Assembly: GCF_026686735.1 (NCBI RefSeq)
Contig: NZ_CP113432.1
Location: 4,763,001-4,827,000, forward strand
From: Pseudomonas triclosanedens
GTDB lineage: Bacteria; Pseudomonadota; Gammaproteobacteria; Pseudomonadales; Pseudomonadaceae
Reading direction: 5' to 3'
DNA length: 64,000 bases
Made by a program: the position numbers and the translations under genes. The notes beneath the pieces are model-generated. The model saw only the letters and a list, made by a program, of their open reading frames with translations. It was not told the DNA's origin and ran no database searches. Positions 10,613 through 20,752 of the stretch are shown here, one piece after another. How positions within the stretch are numbered: the stretch's first letter is position 1; each line of letters begins with the position of its first letter.

Positions 10613-11104
10613 TCAATCGATGGCGGACGCTTCAATCTTGTCGAGGCGCGGCGTCTTGCCCGAACAGCGGCGCTCATCCTGGCGCTGGGCCACCTCTTGA
10701 ACTTCGCGGCGCTCGACCAGGTCGGCGAGACTGATGCCGCTGAGGAACTCATGAATCTGCTGACTGAGATCACACCACAAGTGGTGGGTCAGACAGGTGT
10801 CGCCGGAATGGCAGTCACCCTGCCCCTGGCAACGAGTGGCATCCACCGACTCGTTGACCGCATCGATCACCTGAGCGACGTGAATGCCGGTCATGTCACG
10901 CGACAATTGGTAGCCGCCGCCCGGACCACGCACGCTGACCACCAGATTGCCACGGCGCAATTTGGCGAACAGCTGTTCGAGATAGGACAGGGAGATACCC
11001 TGACGCTCGGAGATATCGGCGAGAGAAACCGGACCACGCTGGGCGTGCAACGCCAGATCGAGCATGGCGGTGACGGCATAGCGGCCTTTGGTGGTCAATC
11101 GCAT
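10613..11104 (-). CDS. iscR: Fe-S cluster regulator IscR (Rrf2 family)
   Basis: Winged-helix regulator whose [2Fe-2S] state reports cluster supply and represses the isc operon. The Rrf2 N-terminus [20 protein letters not shown] is clear. The cluster ligands Cys92, Cys98, Cys104 and His107 lie in [16 protein letters not shown]. At 163 aa it is full length. It is the first gene of the isc operon, directly behind two IscR-like sites, consistent with autoregulation. Confidence 0.97.
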   Translation of the reverse strand: MRLTTKGRYAVTAMLDLALHAQRGPVSLADISERQGISLSYLEQLFAKLRRGNLVVSVRGPGGGYQLSRDMTGIHVAQVIDAVNESVDATRCQGQGDCHSGDTCLTHHLWCDLSQQIHEFLSGISLADLVERREVQEVAQRQDERRCSGKTPRLDKIEASAID

Positions 11105-11137
11105 GGGAATTTCCGAAAGAATCGCTGGTTTAGGGAA

Positions 11138-11196
11138 AGTATGCTCTTTTCCGAGTATTTAAGTCAACTATAAGACCTATTACTTTAGTCGGAATT
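11138..11196 (-). promoter_or_regulatory. isc operon promoter with two tandem IscR type-1-like sites
   Basis: On the minus strand, TTGACT (11162-11167) and CATACT (11138-11143) form a -35/-10 pair with an 18-bp spacer, 34 bp before iscR. A 25-bp block at 11147-11171 matches 20 of 25 positions of the published IscR type-1 consensus as I recall it, with TAGTTGACT as its left half. The adjoining block 11172-11196 matches about 16 of 25 (CCGACTAAAGTA half). Site 1 overlaps the -35 and spacer, so occupancy would block RNA polymerase. Site calls are by eye. Confidence 0.7.
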
Positions 11197-11243
11197 AACC
11201 AGCGGGCGGCGCGGTATTCTAGCAGAGGGCCATCGTCGGCGCA

Positions 11244-12020
11244 TCACTGCGCCGACTTGCCTTCCAAATCCTTCACGCCCGCGAAGTCCTCCTCACGCAG
11301 AACCGGCAGATCCTTGGCGCAGTAGTCGCTCCCCAAGGCAGTCAGCGCTTTGCACATGCCTTCGAGGCGGCCATCCACGGCCTGCAGATGATCAAGCAAC
11401 TGACCAATGGCGCGCGCCACCGGGTCCGGCATGTCCTGACTGACACCATAGGCATCGAAGCCCAGCTTCTCTGCCATAGCCTGGCGCTTGGCCTGCAGTT
11501 CGGCGTCATCCTTCATGATGATGCGGCCGGGGATACCGACCACGGTAGCGCCTGGCGGCACTTCCTTGGTCACAACGGCATTGGAGCCGACCTTGGCGCC
11601 AGCCCCAACGGTGAACGGACCAAGCACCTTGGCACCAGCCCCCACGACCACGCCATCAGCCAGCGTCGGGTGGCGCTTGCCCTTGTTCCAACTGGTACCA
11701 CCCAGGGTCACCCCCTGATAGATGGTCACGTCATCACCAATCTCGGCAGTCTCGCCAATGACGATCCCCATGCCGTGGTCGATGAAGAAGCGCCGACCGA
11801 TCCTCGCCCCGGGATGAATCTCGATGCCGGTCATCCAGCGACCGAAATTCGACACCAGGCGCGCCAGCCACTTCCAGCCGGAGGTCCACAGCGCATGCGC
11901 CAGGCGATGCAACCAGACAGCATGCAGGCCGGGGTAGCAAGTGAGCACCTCGAACGCATTGCGCGCCGCCGGGTCACGATGAAATACGCTCTGGATATCT
12001 TCGCGTACACGCTCAAACAT
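11244..12020 (-). CDS. cysE: serine O-acetyltransferase
   Basis: Makes O-acetylserine from serine and acetyl-CoA, the first step of cysteine synthesis. The left-handed beta-helix hexapeptide domain is evident ([38 protein letters not shown]). An N-terminal helical segment and a C-terminal tail extend beyond it, 258 aa in all. ATG 12020 ([20 protein letters not shown]) is chosen because homologues start here; the frame is open 10 codons further. It overlaps trmJ by 8 bp. Its position beside iscR suits a cysteine supplier for IscS. Confidence 0.95.
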   Translation of the reverse strand: MFERVREDIQSVFHRDPAARNAFEVLTCYPGLHAVWLHRLAHALWTSGWKWLARLVSNFGRWMTGIEIHPGARIGRRFFIDHGMGIVIGETAEIGDDVTIYQGVTLGGTSWNKGKRHPTLADGVVVGAGAKVLGPFTVGAGAKVGSNAVVTKEVPPGATVVGIPGRIIMKDDAELQAKRQAMAEKLGFDAYGVSQDMPDPVARAIGQLLDHLQAVDGRLEGMCKALTALGSDYCAKDLPVLREEDFAGVKDLEGKSAQ

Positions 12021-12792
12021 CTTGATCACTCCGCTTGGAAAGCTCCCCACGAGCAGCCTTCTGTGTTTCGGTGAGAATACCCCTCAGGATATTCATCTCC
12101 AGCTTGCTGATGCCGCTGCGACCGTACAGGCGCCGCAGGCGTGACATGAGATGCCGGGGCTTCTGCGGATCGAGGAAGGCGATATCCACCAGCGTGGACT
12201 CCAGGTGCGAGTAGAAGCGTTCCAACTCATCCGCCGTCACCGGCAGGCTGTTGAGCATCGCCGTGGTTTCCACCTTCTCCTGCTTGGTTGGCTGGCCTTG
12301 TGCAGCCAGCCAGGCCATGCGCACCTCATAAACCAGCACCTGTACCGCAGTCGCCAGGTTCAGCGAGCTGAACTCGGGATTGGCCGGGATATGCACATGG
12401 AATTGACATCGCTGCAATTCCTCATTGGTCAAACCTGCGTATTCGCGACCGAAAACCAGAGCGACCTCCCCACCCTGCGCCACATGTTGCAGGCTGGTAG
12501 TAGCGCACTCGCGAGGATCGAGCAGAGGCCAGGGAATGCGACGATCACGCGCACTGGTACCGAGCACCAGGCTACAACCGGCGAGCGCCTCCTCCAGGGT
12601 CGGTACGACCACGGCGGCATCGAGGATGTCATCGGCACCGGAAGCCCGCGCGCGCGCTTCGCCACTGGGGAAATCCATCGGATCGACCAGCACCAGGCGC
12701 GACAGGCCCATGTTCTTCATCGCACGGGCCGCGCCGCCGATATTGCCGGGATGGCTGGTATTGACCAGCACCACGCGAATTCTGTCGAGCAA
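12013..12792 (-). CDS. trmJ: tRNA (cytidine/uridine-2'-O)-methyltransferase TrmJ
   Basis: SPOUT-class enzyme forming 2'-O-methyl C/U32 in tRNAs. Signature segments are [19 protein letters not shown] at the N-terminus and the knot motifs [17 protein letters not shown] and [17 protein letters not shown], with a helical C-terminal dimerisation extension. The start is ambiguous: GTG 12807 has no clear ribosome site, whereas TTG 12792 has GGAG 9 bp upstream and gives the family N-terminus (M)[10 protein letters not shown], so TTG 12792 is used. The product is 259 aa. It is divergent from suhB. Confidence 0.93.
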   Translation of the reverse strand: MLDRIRVVLVNTSHPGNIGGAARAMKNMGLSRLVLVDPMDFPSGEARARASGADDILDAAVVVPTLEEALAGCSLVLGTSARDRRIPWPLLDPRECATTSLQHVAQGGEVALVFGREYAGLTNEELQRCQFHVHIPANPEFSSLNLATAVQVLVYEVRMAWLAAQGQPTKQEKVETTAMLNSLPVTADELERFYSHLESTLVDIAFLDPQKPRHLMSRLRRLYGRSGISKLEMNILRGILTETQKAARGELSKRSDQDV

Positions 12793-12895
12793 CGCCAGCG
12801 ACTCCACACTTAAAGCGAAAGGGAGGGAATCCTACCGCAGCGGTGGGTCTTGCGCCACGCAGCCGACAGGTCACTCTATGACCATCGCAGTTTTC

Positions 12896-12904
12896 TGCTA
12901 GAAT
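12896..12904 (+). promoter_or_regulatory. extended -10 promoter for suhB
   Basis: The sequence TGCTAGAAT is an extended -10 (TGn + TAGAAT, 12899-12904), 35 bp before the suhB ATG. No good -35 is seen 17 bp upstream, as is usual for extended -10 promoters. It lies in the 147-bp divergent gap between trmJ and suhB. Confidence 0.5.
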
Positions 12905-12939
12905 GGCCGGCTTTCTTTAACGACCCAGGTGACCTCTCC

Positions 12940-13755
12940 ATGCAGCCTATGCTGAATATCGCCCTGCGCGCCGCTCGCAGCGCCGGTGAACTGATCTTCC
13001 GCTCCATCGAACGCCTGGACACCCTCTCGGTCAACGAGAAAGAGGCCAAGGACTACGTCACCGAGGTCGACCGCGCCGCCGAGCTCTCCATCGTCACCGC
13101 ACTGCGCAAGGCCTACCCGAACCACGGAATCATGGGCGAAGAAGGCGGCATGCTGGAAGGTAGCGGCGAAGGCGCCGATTACCTGTGGATCATCGATCCG
13201 CTGGACGGCACCACCAACTTCATCCACGGCGTCCCGCACTTCGCTATCAGCATTGCCTGCAAATACCGCGGCCGACTCGAACACGCCGTTGTGCTCGATC
13301 CGATTCGCCAGGAAGAATTCACCGCCAGCCGTGGCCGCGGCGCAGCCCTGAACGGCCGCCGCCTGCGCGTCAGCAACCGCAAGAGCCTGGAAGGCGCACT
13401 GCTGGGCACCGGCTTCCCGTTCCGCGACAGCCAACTGGACAATCTCGACGCTTACCTGGGCATGTTCCGCAGCCTGGTCGGCCAGACCGCAGGCATCCGC
13501 CGCGCCGGTGCCGCCAGCCTCGATCTGGCCTATGTCGCCGCCGGTCGGTACGACGCATTCTGGGAATTCGGCCTGTCCGAATGGGACATGGCGGCCGGCG
13601 CACTGCTGATCCAGGAAGCGGGCGGCCTGGTGAGCGATTTCACTGGCGGTCATGAGTTCCTTGAGAAGGGCCATATCGTGGCGGGCAACACCAAGTGCTT
13701 CAAGGCTCTGCTGACCAGCATCCAGCCGCACCTGCCACCGTCGCTCAAGCGCTGA
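12940..13755 (+). CDS. suhB: inositol-1-monophosphatase family protein SuhB
   Basis: Mg2+-dependent inositol monophosphatase; in Pseudomonas and E. coli SuhB also takes part in rRNA antitermination and affects virulence gene expression. The metal-site motifs are GEEGG, WIIDPLDGTTNF (core IMPase signature) and SEWDMAAGALLIQEAGG. The product is 271 aa. A frame extends upstream of the promoter, but ATG 12940 has AGGTGACC ahead of it. It is transcribed divergently from trmJ. Confidence 0.95.
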   Translation: MQPMLNIALRAARSAGELIFRSIERLDTLSVNEKEAKDYVTEVDRAAELSIVTALRKAYPNHGIMGEEGGMLEGSGEGADYLWIIDPLDGTTNFIHGVPHFAISIACKYRGRLEHAVVLDPIRQEEFTASRGRGAALNGRRLRVSNRKSLEGALLGTGFPFRDSQLDNLDAYLGMFRSLVGQTAGIRRAGAASLDLAYVAAGRYDAFWEFGLSEWDMAAGALLIQEAGGLVSDFTGGHEFLEKGHIVAGNTKCFKALLTSIQPHLPPSLKR

Positions 13756-13763
13756 TCCCTCAT

Positions 13764-13795
13764 GAAAGAGCCCGGCAATGCCGGGCTTTTTCATA
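13764..13795 (+). terminator. suhB terminator
   Basis: GC-rich stem GCCCGGCAATGCCGGGC followed by six T, 8 bp after the suhB stop. Its arms are preceded by an A-run, so it may work weakly in both directions. Confidence 0.85.
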
Positions 13796-13810
13796 CCCGC
13801 ACCTCCGAGC

Positions 13811-13845
13811 AAAGAAAAAGGCGCCCGATGGGCGCCTTTTTCTTC
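13811..13845. terminator. bidirectional terminator between suhB and the glycine-zipper gene
   Basis: The stem GGCGCCCGATGGGCGCC is flanked by AAAAA on the left and TTTTT on the right, so it has a U-tract on both strands. It lies 17 bp past the end of the minus-strand glycine-zipper gene and behind the first suhB terminator. Confidence 0.85.
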
Positions 13846-13861
13846 TACTCCTGGCGAATGC

Positions 13862-14398
13862 TTATTGCTGACCCAGGATCAATCGACCGCTTTTGTCGAC
13901 AGGAATCTGCGAACCCGGATCGCGATCCATGCGAACCTGACCGGCCTTGCCATCCAGCAGGTACTTCACGTCATAGCCAACGACCTTCTCGCTGGTGTCA
14001 TTGACGGTACTGCAGCGGGTTTCAGTCGTGGTGTAGGTATCACGCTCCTGCATGCCTTCCTGCACCTTGTTCCCGGCATAACCGCCGCCAATGGCACCTG
14101 CCACGGTGGCGATCTTCTTGCCGTTGCCACCACCGATCTGGTTGCCCAGCAGGCCGCCAGCGATGGCGCCAATAGCAGTACCGGCGATCTGATGAGTGTC
14201 TTTGACCGGACGCTGGTGAGTAACTGCGACATCCTTGCAGACCTGGCGAGGCGTCTTGATGGTTTCCTTGACCGGCTGGACAGCGAGCACCTCGGCGTAT
14301 TCCGGCCCGCGATCCACCAGACTGTAGGTAGCCACGGCGCCACCGGCAGTCACGCCTACAGCGCCCAGCACGGTACCGATGAGCAACGACTTGTTCAC
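13862..14398 (-). CDS. glycine-zipper 2TM domain protein (17-kDa antigen/SlyB-like)
   Basis: Small envelope protein of unknown precise role. A hydrophobic N-terminus (MNKSLLIGTVLGAVGVTAGG) precedes a glycine-zipper stretch of about 30 residues (IGAIAGGLLGNQIGGGNGKK; AGAIGGGYAGNKVQEG), the Rickettsia 17-kDa-antigen type of double membrane hairpin. A C-terminal soluble part follows. No lipobox Cys is visible, unlike SlyB. The start is GTG 14398 with a near-perfect AGGAGG 6 bp upstream, so translation should be strong; an upstream start at 14500 is not needed. Product 178 aa. Confidence 0.85.
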   Translation of the reverse strand: MNKSLLIGTVLGAVGVTAGGAVATYSLVDRGPEYAEVLAVQPVKETIKTPRQVCKDVAVTHQRPVKDTHQIAGTAIGAIAGGLLGNQIGGGNGKKIATVAGAIGGGYAGNKVQEGMQERDTYTTTETRCSTVNDTSEKVVGYDVKYLLDGKAGQVRMDRDPGSQIPVDKSGRLILGQQ

Positions 14399-14506
14399 AT
14401 AAACCTCCTGGTCTTTCGTCTCGTTCGGGCTCTGCCCTTTACCTTGCCTTGGAAGGCGAAATTTGTAAGAAAGTTCCCTTGAGATCGAGTGACAAATCAC
14501 ACAAAT

Positions 14507-14535
14507 GAAAACTCCCGCCTAGGCGGGAGTTCTCT
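14507..14535 (-). terminator. terminator of the queA-tgt-yajC-secD-secF operon
   Basis: A perfect 20-bp palindrome (ACTCCCGCCTAGGCGGGAGT, 14511-14530), followed on the minus strand by TTTTCATTTG, lies 22 bp past the secF stop. Confidence 0.8.
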
Positions 14536-14557
14536 TGACAGGCCTTGAAGCGCTCTA

Positions 14558-15475
14558 TCACGGGCGCTCGTCAGCTTCCTTGCTCGGCGGCGGAATCAGA
14601 TCCTCGCTGGACAGATTCAGCCAGATCAGCACCACGTTGGCGATGTAGATGGATGAGTAGGTACCTGCCATCACACCAACGAACAGAGCGATCGAGAAGC
14701 CGAACAGGTTGTCGCCACCGAAGAACAACAGGGCGGCGATCGCCAGCAGGGTCGACACTGACGTCGCAATGGTCCGCAGCAAGGTCTGGCTGGTCGAGAT
14801 GTTGATGTTATCGATCAGGCTGGCCTTGCGCAGCACGCGGAAGTTCTCGCGCACCCGGTCGAAGATCACAATGGTGTCGTTCAACGAATAGCCCACCACC
14901 GCCAGCACCGCGGCCAGCACGGTCAGGTCGAAGGTGATCTGGAAGAACGACAGCACACCCATCACGATGATGGCGTCATGGATCAGTGAGAGGATCGCGC
15001 CCAGCGCGAATTTCCACTGGAAGCGGAAGCCCACGTACAACAGGATCCCACCAAGCGCCAGGAGCATACCGAGGCCACCCTGGTCACGGAGCTCTTCACC
15101 GACCTGCGGACCGACGTACTCGACGCCATTCACGCGCGCCGGATTGGACGAGTCGGCCTTCTGCAGCGCGCTGGCAACCTTCTTGCCCAGCTCCGGGTCT
15201 TCACTGGGCATACGCACCAGCACATCCCGAGTATCGCCGAAGCTCTGCACCACGGCTTCGCCGTAACCGGCGGCAACCAGTTGCTCACGCACCTTGGCGA
15301 GGTCGGCAGGCTGCTCGTAGGTCAGCTTGATCGACGTACCGCCAGTGAAGTCGAGGCCGAAGTTGATGCCCTTGATGAACCAGCTACCAAGGGCGATCAG
15401 GGTCAGGATCAGGGTGCAGGCGAACGCAACGTTGCGTACGCCCATGAAGTTGATAGTACCGATCTTGATATTCAT
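14558..15475 (-). CDS. secF: protein translocase subunit SecF
   Basis: Inner-membrane partner of SecD that uses the proton gradient to help pull preproteins through SecYEG. Six transmembrane segments fit the family (NVAFACTLILTLIALGSWF near the N-terminus, then a block of five). The Sec-family signatures FGLDFTGGTSIKL and YSLNDTIVIFDRVREN are present. It is 305 aa, 10 bp downstream of secD. Confidence 0.97.
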   Translation of the reverse strand: MNIKIGTINFMGVRNVAFACTLILTLIALGSWFIKGINFGLDFTGGTSIKLTYEQPADLAKVREQLVAAGYGEAVVQSFGDTRDVLVRMPSEDPELGKKVASALQKADSSNPARVNGVEYVGPQVGEELRDQGGLGMLLALGGILLYVGFRFQWKFALGAILSLIHDAIIVMGVLSFFQITFDLTVLAAVLAVVGYSLNDTIVIFDRVRENFRVLRKASLIDNINISTSQTLLRTIATSVSTLLAIAALLFFGGDNLFGFSIALFVGVMAGTYSSIYIANVVLIWLNLSSEDLIPPPSKEADERP

Positions 15476-15485
15476 CGCAGACCCC

Positions 15486-17348
15486 TTAGATCCACAGCTT
15501 CTTGAAGTCGCGGCCGCCGAAGATCAGGTTGACCATCGCGCGGGTGACCATGATGGCCGTGAACATCGAGGTAATGATGCCGAGGGACATGGTCACGGCG
15601 AAGCCCTTCACCGGGCCGGTGCCCATGGCGTAAAGGATGCCGCCGACCAGCAGCGAGGTCAGGTTGGCGTCGAGGATCGCGGTGAAGGCGCGATTGAAGC
15701 CTTCATGGATCGCCCGCTGCACGGACATTCCCGCCGCCAGCTCCTCGCGGATACGCGAGAAGATCAGCACGTTGGCGTCCACCGCCATACCCATCGTCAG
15801 AACGATACCCGCGATACCCGGCAGGGTAAGGGTCGCACCGAGGACAGACATCAGCGCCACCAGCATGACCATGTTGAAGGCCAGTGCGACGGTCGCGATA
15901 ACGCCGAAGAAGCGGTAGATCACGATAATGAACAGAGAAACGAAGACCATGCCCCACAGGGAAGCATCGATACCCTTGGCGATGTTGTCCGCCCCCAGGC
16001 TCGGGCCGATGGTGCGCTCTTCGGCGAAGTACATCGGCGCAGCCAGGCCACCGGCGCGCAGCAGCAGGGCCAGCTCGGAGGACTCGCCCGGAGCGTCCAG
16101 GCCGGTGATGCGGAACTGGTTGCCCAGCGGCGACTGGATGGTCGCCAGGCTGATGATCTTCTTCTCTTCCTTGAACGCCGGAACGGCGACATCCTGCTCG
16201 ACGCCATCGACTACCTGCCTGGCGTAGCGCGTGATCGGCTTCTGCTCGATGAACACCACCGCCATGCTGCGGCCGACATTGTTGCGGGTTGCTCGGTTCA
16301 TCAGCTCGCCGCCGTGGCCATCCAGACGGATGTTCACTTGCGGACGACCGTTCTCATCGAAGCTGGCGCTGGCATCGGTAACCTGGTCACCGGTGATGAT
16401 TACGCCACGTTCCAGGGTAGCCGGCGGACGACGCGGCTCACGAAACTCGAAGGTCTCGGTGGCGGACTTGATCGCATCCGGCTCCGCCGCGAGGCGGAAT
16501 TCCAGGTTGGCGGTCTTGCCGAGGATACGCTTGGCCTCGGCGGTATCCTGCACGCCCGGCAGCTCGACGACGATACGGTTGGCGCCCTGGCGCTGCACGA
16601 GCGGCTCGGAAACGCCCAGCTCGTTCACACGGTTGCGGACGGTGGTGAGGTTCTGCTTGATCGAATACTCGCGGATCTCCGCGAGCTTGGCTGGAGTCAT
16701 CGCCAGGCGCAGCACCTGCATGCCGGTGCGCTCGCTCTGGGTGACTTCGAAGTCACGATAGTCCTTGGCGATCAACGACTTGGCCTTGTCCAGGTCGCCT
16801 TCCTCGGTGAAGCCCAACTGGATGCCGCCGTCCTGTGCCGGCAGACTGCGGTAGCGCACGCGCTCCTTGCGCAGGGCACTCTTGATCTCGCTTTCGTAGA
16901 CCTTCATGCGCGCTTCGACAGCCTTGTCCATGTCCACTTCCAGCAGGAAGTGCACACCACCGGACAGGTCCAGGCCCAGCTTCATCGGGCTGGCGCCCAG
17001 CTTGCGCAGCCAGCCGGGAGTGGTCTGCGCCAGGTTCAGGGCAACCACGTATTCGTCGCCGAGTGCGCGGCGGACGATGTCCTTGGCCGGCAATTGGTCT
17101 TCCTGCTTGACCAGGCGGATCAGGCCGCTGTTCTTGCCGAGGGAGTCCGCCTTGACGGCGATCCCCGCATCGGCCAGCGCCTTGCTGGCTTTGTCCAGAT
17201 CGGCCTGGGATACCTGCAGCGCAGTGCTCGCACCACTGATCTGCACAGCCGGGTCATCCGGATATAGGTTGGGTGCGGAATAGATGAAACCGACGGCCAG
17301 GACCGCCAGGATCAGCAGATACTTCCACAGGGGATATTTGTTGAGCAT
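15486..17348 (-). CDS. secD: protein translocase subunit SecD
   Basis: RND-like Sec accessory subunit with a large periplasmic domain between TM1 (YLLILAVLAVGFIYSAPN) and TM2. Diagnostic segments are LGLDLSGGVHFLLEVD, ANRIVVELPGVQD and the membrane motif GMAVDANVLIFSRIREE, which includes the conserved Asp and Arg of proton coupling. At 620 aa it is full length. It lies between yajC and secF. Confidence 0.97.
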   Translation of the reverse strand: MLNKYPLWKYLLILAVLAVGFIYSAPNLYPDDPAVQISGASTALQVSQADLDKASKALADAGIAVKADSLGKNSGLIRLVKQEDQLPAKDIVRRALGDEYVVALNLAQTTPGWLRKLGASPMKLGLDLSGGVHFLLEVDMDKAVEARMKVYESEIKSALRKERVRYRSLPAQDGGIQLGFTEEGDLDKAKSLIAKDYRDFEVTQSERTGMQVLRLAMTPAKLAEIREYSIKQNLTTVRNRVNELGVSEPLVQRQGANRIVVELPGVQDTAEAKRILGKTANLEFRLAAEPDAIKSATETFEFREPRRPPATLERGVIITGDQVTDASASFDENGRPQVNIRLDGHGGELMNRATRNNVGRSMAVVFIEQKPITRYARQVVDGVEQDVAVPAFKEEKKIISLATIQSPLGNQFRITGLDAPGESSELALLLRAGGLAAPMYFAEERTIGPSLGADNIAKGIDASLWGMVFVSLFIIVIYRFFGVIATVALAFNMVMLVALMSVLGATLTLPGIAGIVLTMGMAVDANVLIFSRIREELAAGMSVQRAIHEGFNRAFTAILDANLTSLLVGGILYAMGTGPVKGFAVTMSLGIITSMFTAIMVTRAMVNLIFGGRDFKKLWI

Positions 17349-17413
17349 GACACCGCCCGTTATAACGCGGGGCGCATCATGCGCCCCGTCGATTGGGTTT
17401 CTAGTTGGTTGGA

Positions 17414-17755
17414 TCAGATGGCCTTGAGCGTGCCTTTCGGCAGGGTCGCGGCGATCGCGCCCTTCTGGAACTTCAGCTCGACATTGTCGGATACCTCGAC
17501 CACTACGAAGTCGTCAGCCACTTTGGTCACCTTGCCGGCAATACCAGCGGAAGTGACTACTTCGTCACCCTTCTGCAGACCGGCGAGCAGGTTCTTGTGC
17601 TCTTTGGAACGTTTGGCCTGGGGACGCCAGATCATCAGGTAGAAGATGACCAGGAAACCGACCAGGAACACCCACTCGAAGCCGGTGCCAGCCGGACCAG
17701 CAGCGGCGGCGGGGGCCGCGGCGTCAGCGTAGGCAGCGGGAATTAGAAAGCTCAT
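17414..17755 (-). CDS. yajC: Sec translocon accessory protein YajC
   Basis: Small single-span membrane protein associated with SecDF. A hydrophobic helix (FEWVFLVGFLVIFYLMIW) is followed by the family motif RPQAKRSKEHKNLLAGLQKG and VVTSAGIAGKV. It is 113 aa with an AGGAG site before ATG 17755. It lies 65 bp upstream of secD and 36 bp after tgt. Confidence 0.96.
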   Translation of the reverse strand: MSFLIPAAYADAAAPAAAAGPAGTGFEWVFLVGFLVIFYLMIWRPQAKRSKEHKNLLAGLQKGDEVVTSAGIAGKVTKVADDFVVVEVSDNVELKFQKGAIAATLPKGTLKAI

Positions 17756-17791
17756 TGGAAACTCCTGTCACAGGGCTTTTTCGATGAAAGG

Positions 17792-18922
<1,131 letters not shown>

Positions 18923-19966
18923 TCAGTCCTCGGGCCCGCGCGGCGCGGGATTGCGGGTGATGAACATGGCATCGCCGTAACTGAAGAAACGGTACCCCTG
19001 CTCCACCGCCGCCGCGTAGGCGGACATGGTCTCGGGATAGCCGGCGAAGGCCGATACCAGCATCAGCAGCGTGGATTCGGGCAAATGGAAATTGGTCACC
19101 AGAGCGTCGACCACATGGAACGGTCGCCCGGGGTAGATGAAGATGTCCGTATCGCCACTGAAAGGCTTCAGCTCGCCATCGCGGGCCGCACTCTCCAGCG
19201 AACGCACGCTGGTAGTGCCGACGGCGACCACGCGGCCACCTCGCGCCTTGCACGCAGCCACCGCATCGACCACCTCCTGGCTGACTTCCAGCCACTCGTT
19301 GTGCATGTGGTGATCTTCGATACGCTCGACGCGTACAGGCTGGAACGTGCCGGCACCGACGTGCAGAGTCACGAATGCGGTCTCGACGCCCTTGGCCCGG
19401 ATCGCCTCCAGCAGCGCCTCATCGAAATGCAGGCCCGCCGTGGGCGCCGCCACGGCGCCGGCGCGCTCGGCATAGACGGTCTGGTAGCGCTCGCGATCCG
19501 ACTCCTCGTCCGGCCGGTCGATGTAGGGCGGCAGCGGCATATGGCCGACGCGCTCCAGCAACGGCAGCACTTCCTCGCTGAAACCCAGCTCGAACAGCGC
19601 GTCATGGCGCTGCAGCATTTCGGCCTCCCCGCCACCATCGATGAGAATCTTCGAACCCGGCTTGGGCGACTTGCTGGAGCGTACGTGGGCCAGCACGCGG
19701 TGGCTGTCCAGCACGCGCTCCACCAGAATTTCCAGTTTGCCGCCAGAGGCCTTCTGGCCAAACAGGCGGGCAGGAATGACCCGAGTGTTGTTGAACACCA
19801 TCAGGTCGCCGGGCTGCAGGTAGCCCAGGATATCGGCGAACTGCCGATGGCCGAGTTCACCGCTCGGGCCGTCCAGTACCAGCAGGCGGCTGGCACGGCG
19901 TTCGGCGAGGGGGTGACGAGCGATCAGCGTCTCGGGCAGATCGAAATGAAAGTCAGCGACGCGCAT
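18923..19966 (-). CDS. queA: S-adenosylmethionine:tRNA ribosyltransferase-isomerase QueA
   Basis: Adds the ribosyl moiety from SAM to preQ1 in tRNA to form epoxyqueuosine. The translation begins [20 protein letters not shown] and has the family motifs [18 protein letters not shown] and [11 protein letters not shown] plus [11 protein letters not shown]. The length of 347 aa is typical. The bases before ATG are a C-run with no recognisable ribosome site, so initiation may be weak or depend on a nearby GAGA. First gene of the queA-tgt-yajC-secD-secF unit. Confidence 0.97.
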   Translation of the reverse strand: MRVADFHFDLPETLIARHPLAERRASRLLVLDGPSGELGHRQFADILGYLQPGDLMVFNNTRVIPARLFGQKASGGKLEILVERVLDSHRVLAHVRSSKSPKPGSKILIDGGGEAEMLQRHDALFELGFSEEVLPLLERVGHMPLPPYIDRPDEESDRERYQTVYAERAGAVAAPTAGLHFDEALLEAIRAKGVETAFVTLHVGAGTFQPVRVERIEDHHMHNEWLEVSQEVVDAVAACKARGGRVVAVGTTSVRSLESAARDGELKPFSGDTDIFIYPGRPFHVVDALVTNFHLPESTLLMLVSAFAGYPETMSAYAAAVEQGYRFFSYGDAMFITRNPAPRGPED

Positions 19967-20075
19967 TGGGGGGAGAGCTATCTCGAAGGGCCGATTATCT
20001 TACTGGAATTGCCAAATTCTGACCATTCGAGCGGATTGACCGCAGCAGAGCACCTCCCTATACTGCGCCGCCATT

Positions 20076-20162
20076 GCCTCGGTGGCGGAATCGGTAGACG
20101 CGGCGGATTCAAAATCCGTTTCTGGCGACAGAGTGAGAGTTCGAGTCTCTCCCGAGGCACCA
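20076..20162 (+). tRNA. tRNA-Leu(CAA), CCA-tail encoded
   Basis: An 87-base type II tRNA. The acceptor arms GCCTCGG and CCGAGGC pair, followed by ACCA. The D-loop region has GGCGGAATCGGTAGACGC, typical of tRNA-Leu. The anticodon stem GCGGA/TCCGT encloses TTCAAAA, giving anticodon CAA (UUG codon). A long variable arm and a TTCGAGT T-loop follow. It sits between queA and the EAL gene, and a terminator follows at 20206. Confidence 0.96.
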
Positions 20163-20205
20163 TCACATTGTTTCAGGACTTCCCGGGAAATCCCGAAACC
20201 CACGA

Positions 20206-20231
20206 CGAACCGGCCTCTGGCCGGTTTTTTG
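20206..20231 (+). terminator. tRNA-Leu terminator
   Basis: GC-rich hairpin AACCGGCCTCTGGCCGGTT followed by six T, 44 bp after the tRNA end. Confidence 0.85.
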
Positions 20232-20350
20232 TTGCCCGGGATTTCCATCCCTTCCACGTAAGCCTCAGGTTCCGCGGGGCATGCTCAACGGGAGTTCGAT
20301 CTTGCCTCATGCCCCGAGGGCATGGATCGAGTGACCGCGAGTAGACCTTC

Positions 20351-20752
20351 TTGCCAGGCGCCTCGAATCATCCGCCTACGCTCCGGCATGGATGGGCGCC
20401 CCTCTCCCGAGGGCAAATCCCGACAGCCCTCATTCTCCATGGATCGGAGCTTGAAATGGCAGCGTACGCCAGCGCGTTGGATATCGAGACCGAGCTCACG
20501 CCACACTGGGCAACGATCTACAGCCAAGATGAAGCCGTCGTGGTATCGCTTCCGCCAAACACCACATCAAGAGCGAATCCGCCGCGGCCTGGCGGATCTA
20601 TTCGAACGCCAAGGCCAGCACCCTCGACGAACTCTTGCCGGGTGATCTGAAGTTGAGATCCAACGTAGTGATCATGAAAAACTCCGGTACCACCTCGGGC
20701 AGGGAAACGACGATGGAGAAAGGCATTCTCTTCGGCGCCTCAGGGACAATCA
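20351..20752 (+). pseudogene. unassigned stretch with possible frameshifted coding remnant
   Basis: The 520 bp between the tRNA-Leu terminator and the EAL gene hold no intact gene that I recognise. Two plus-strand frames look protein-like in succession: around 20450-20550 a frame giving AAYASALDIETELTPHWATI, then, after a frame change near 20550, another giving SAAAWRIYSNAKASTLDELL. The second continues to the end of the EAL gene. This could be one old gene broken by an indel, or chance. An 11-base copy of the tRNA 3' end lies at 20402-20412, so an old integration scar is possible. No function is proposed. Confidence 0.3.
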
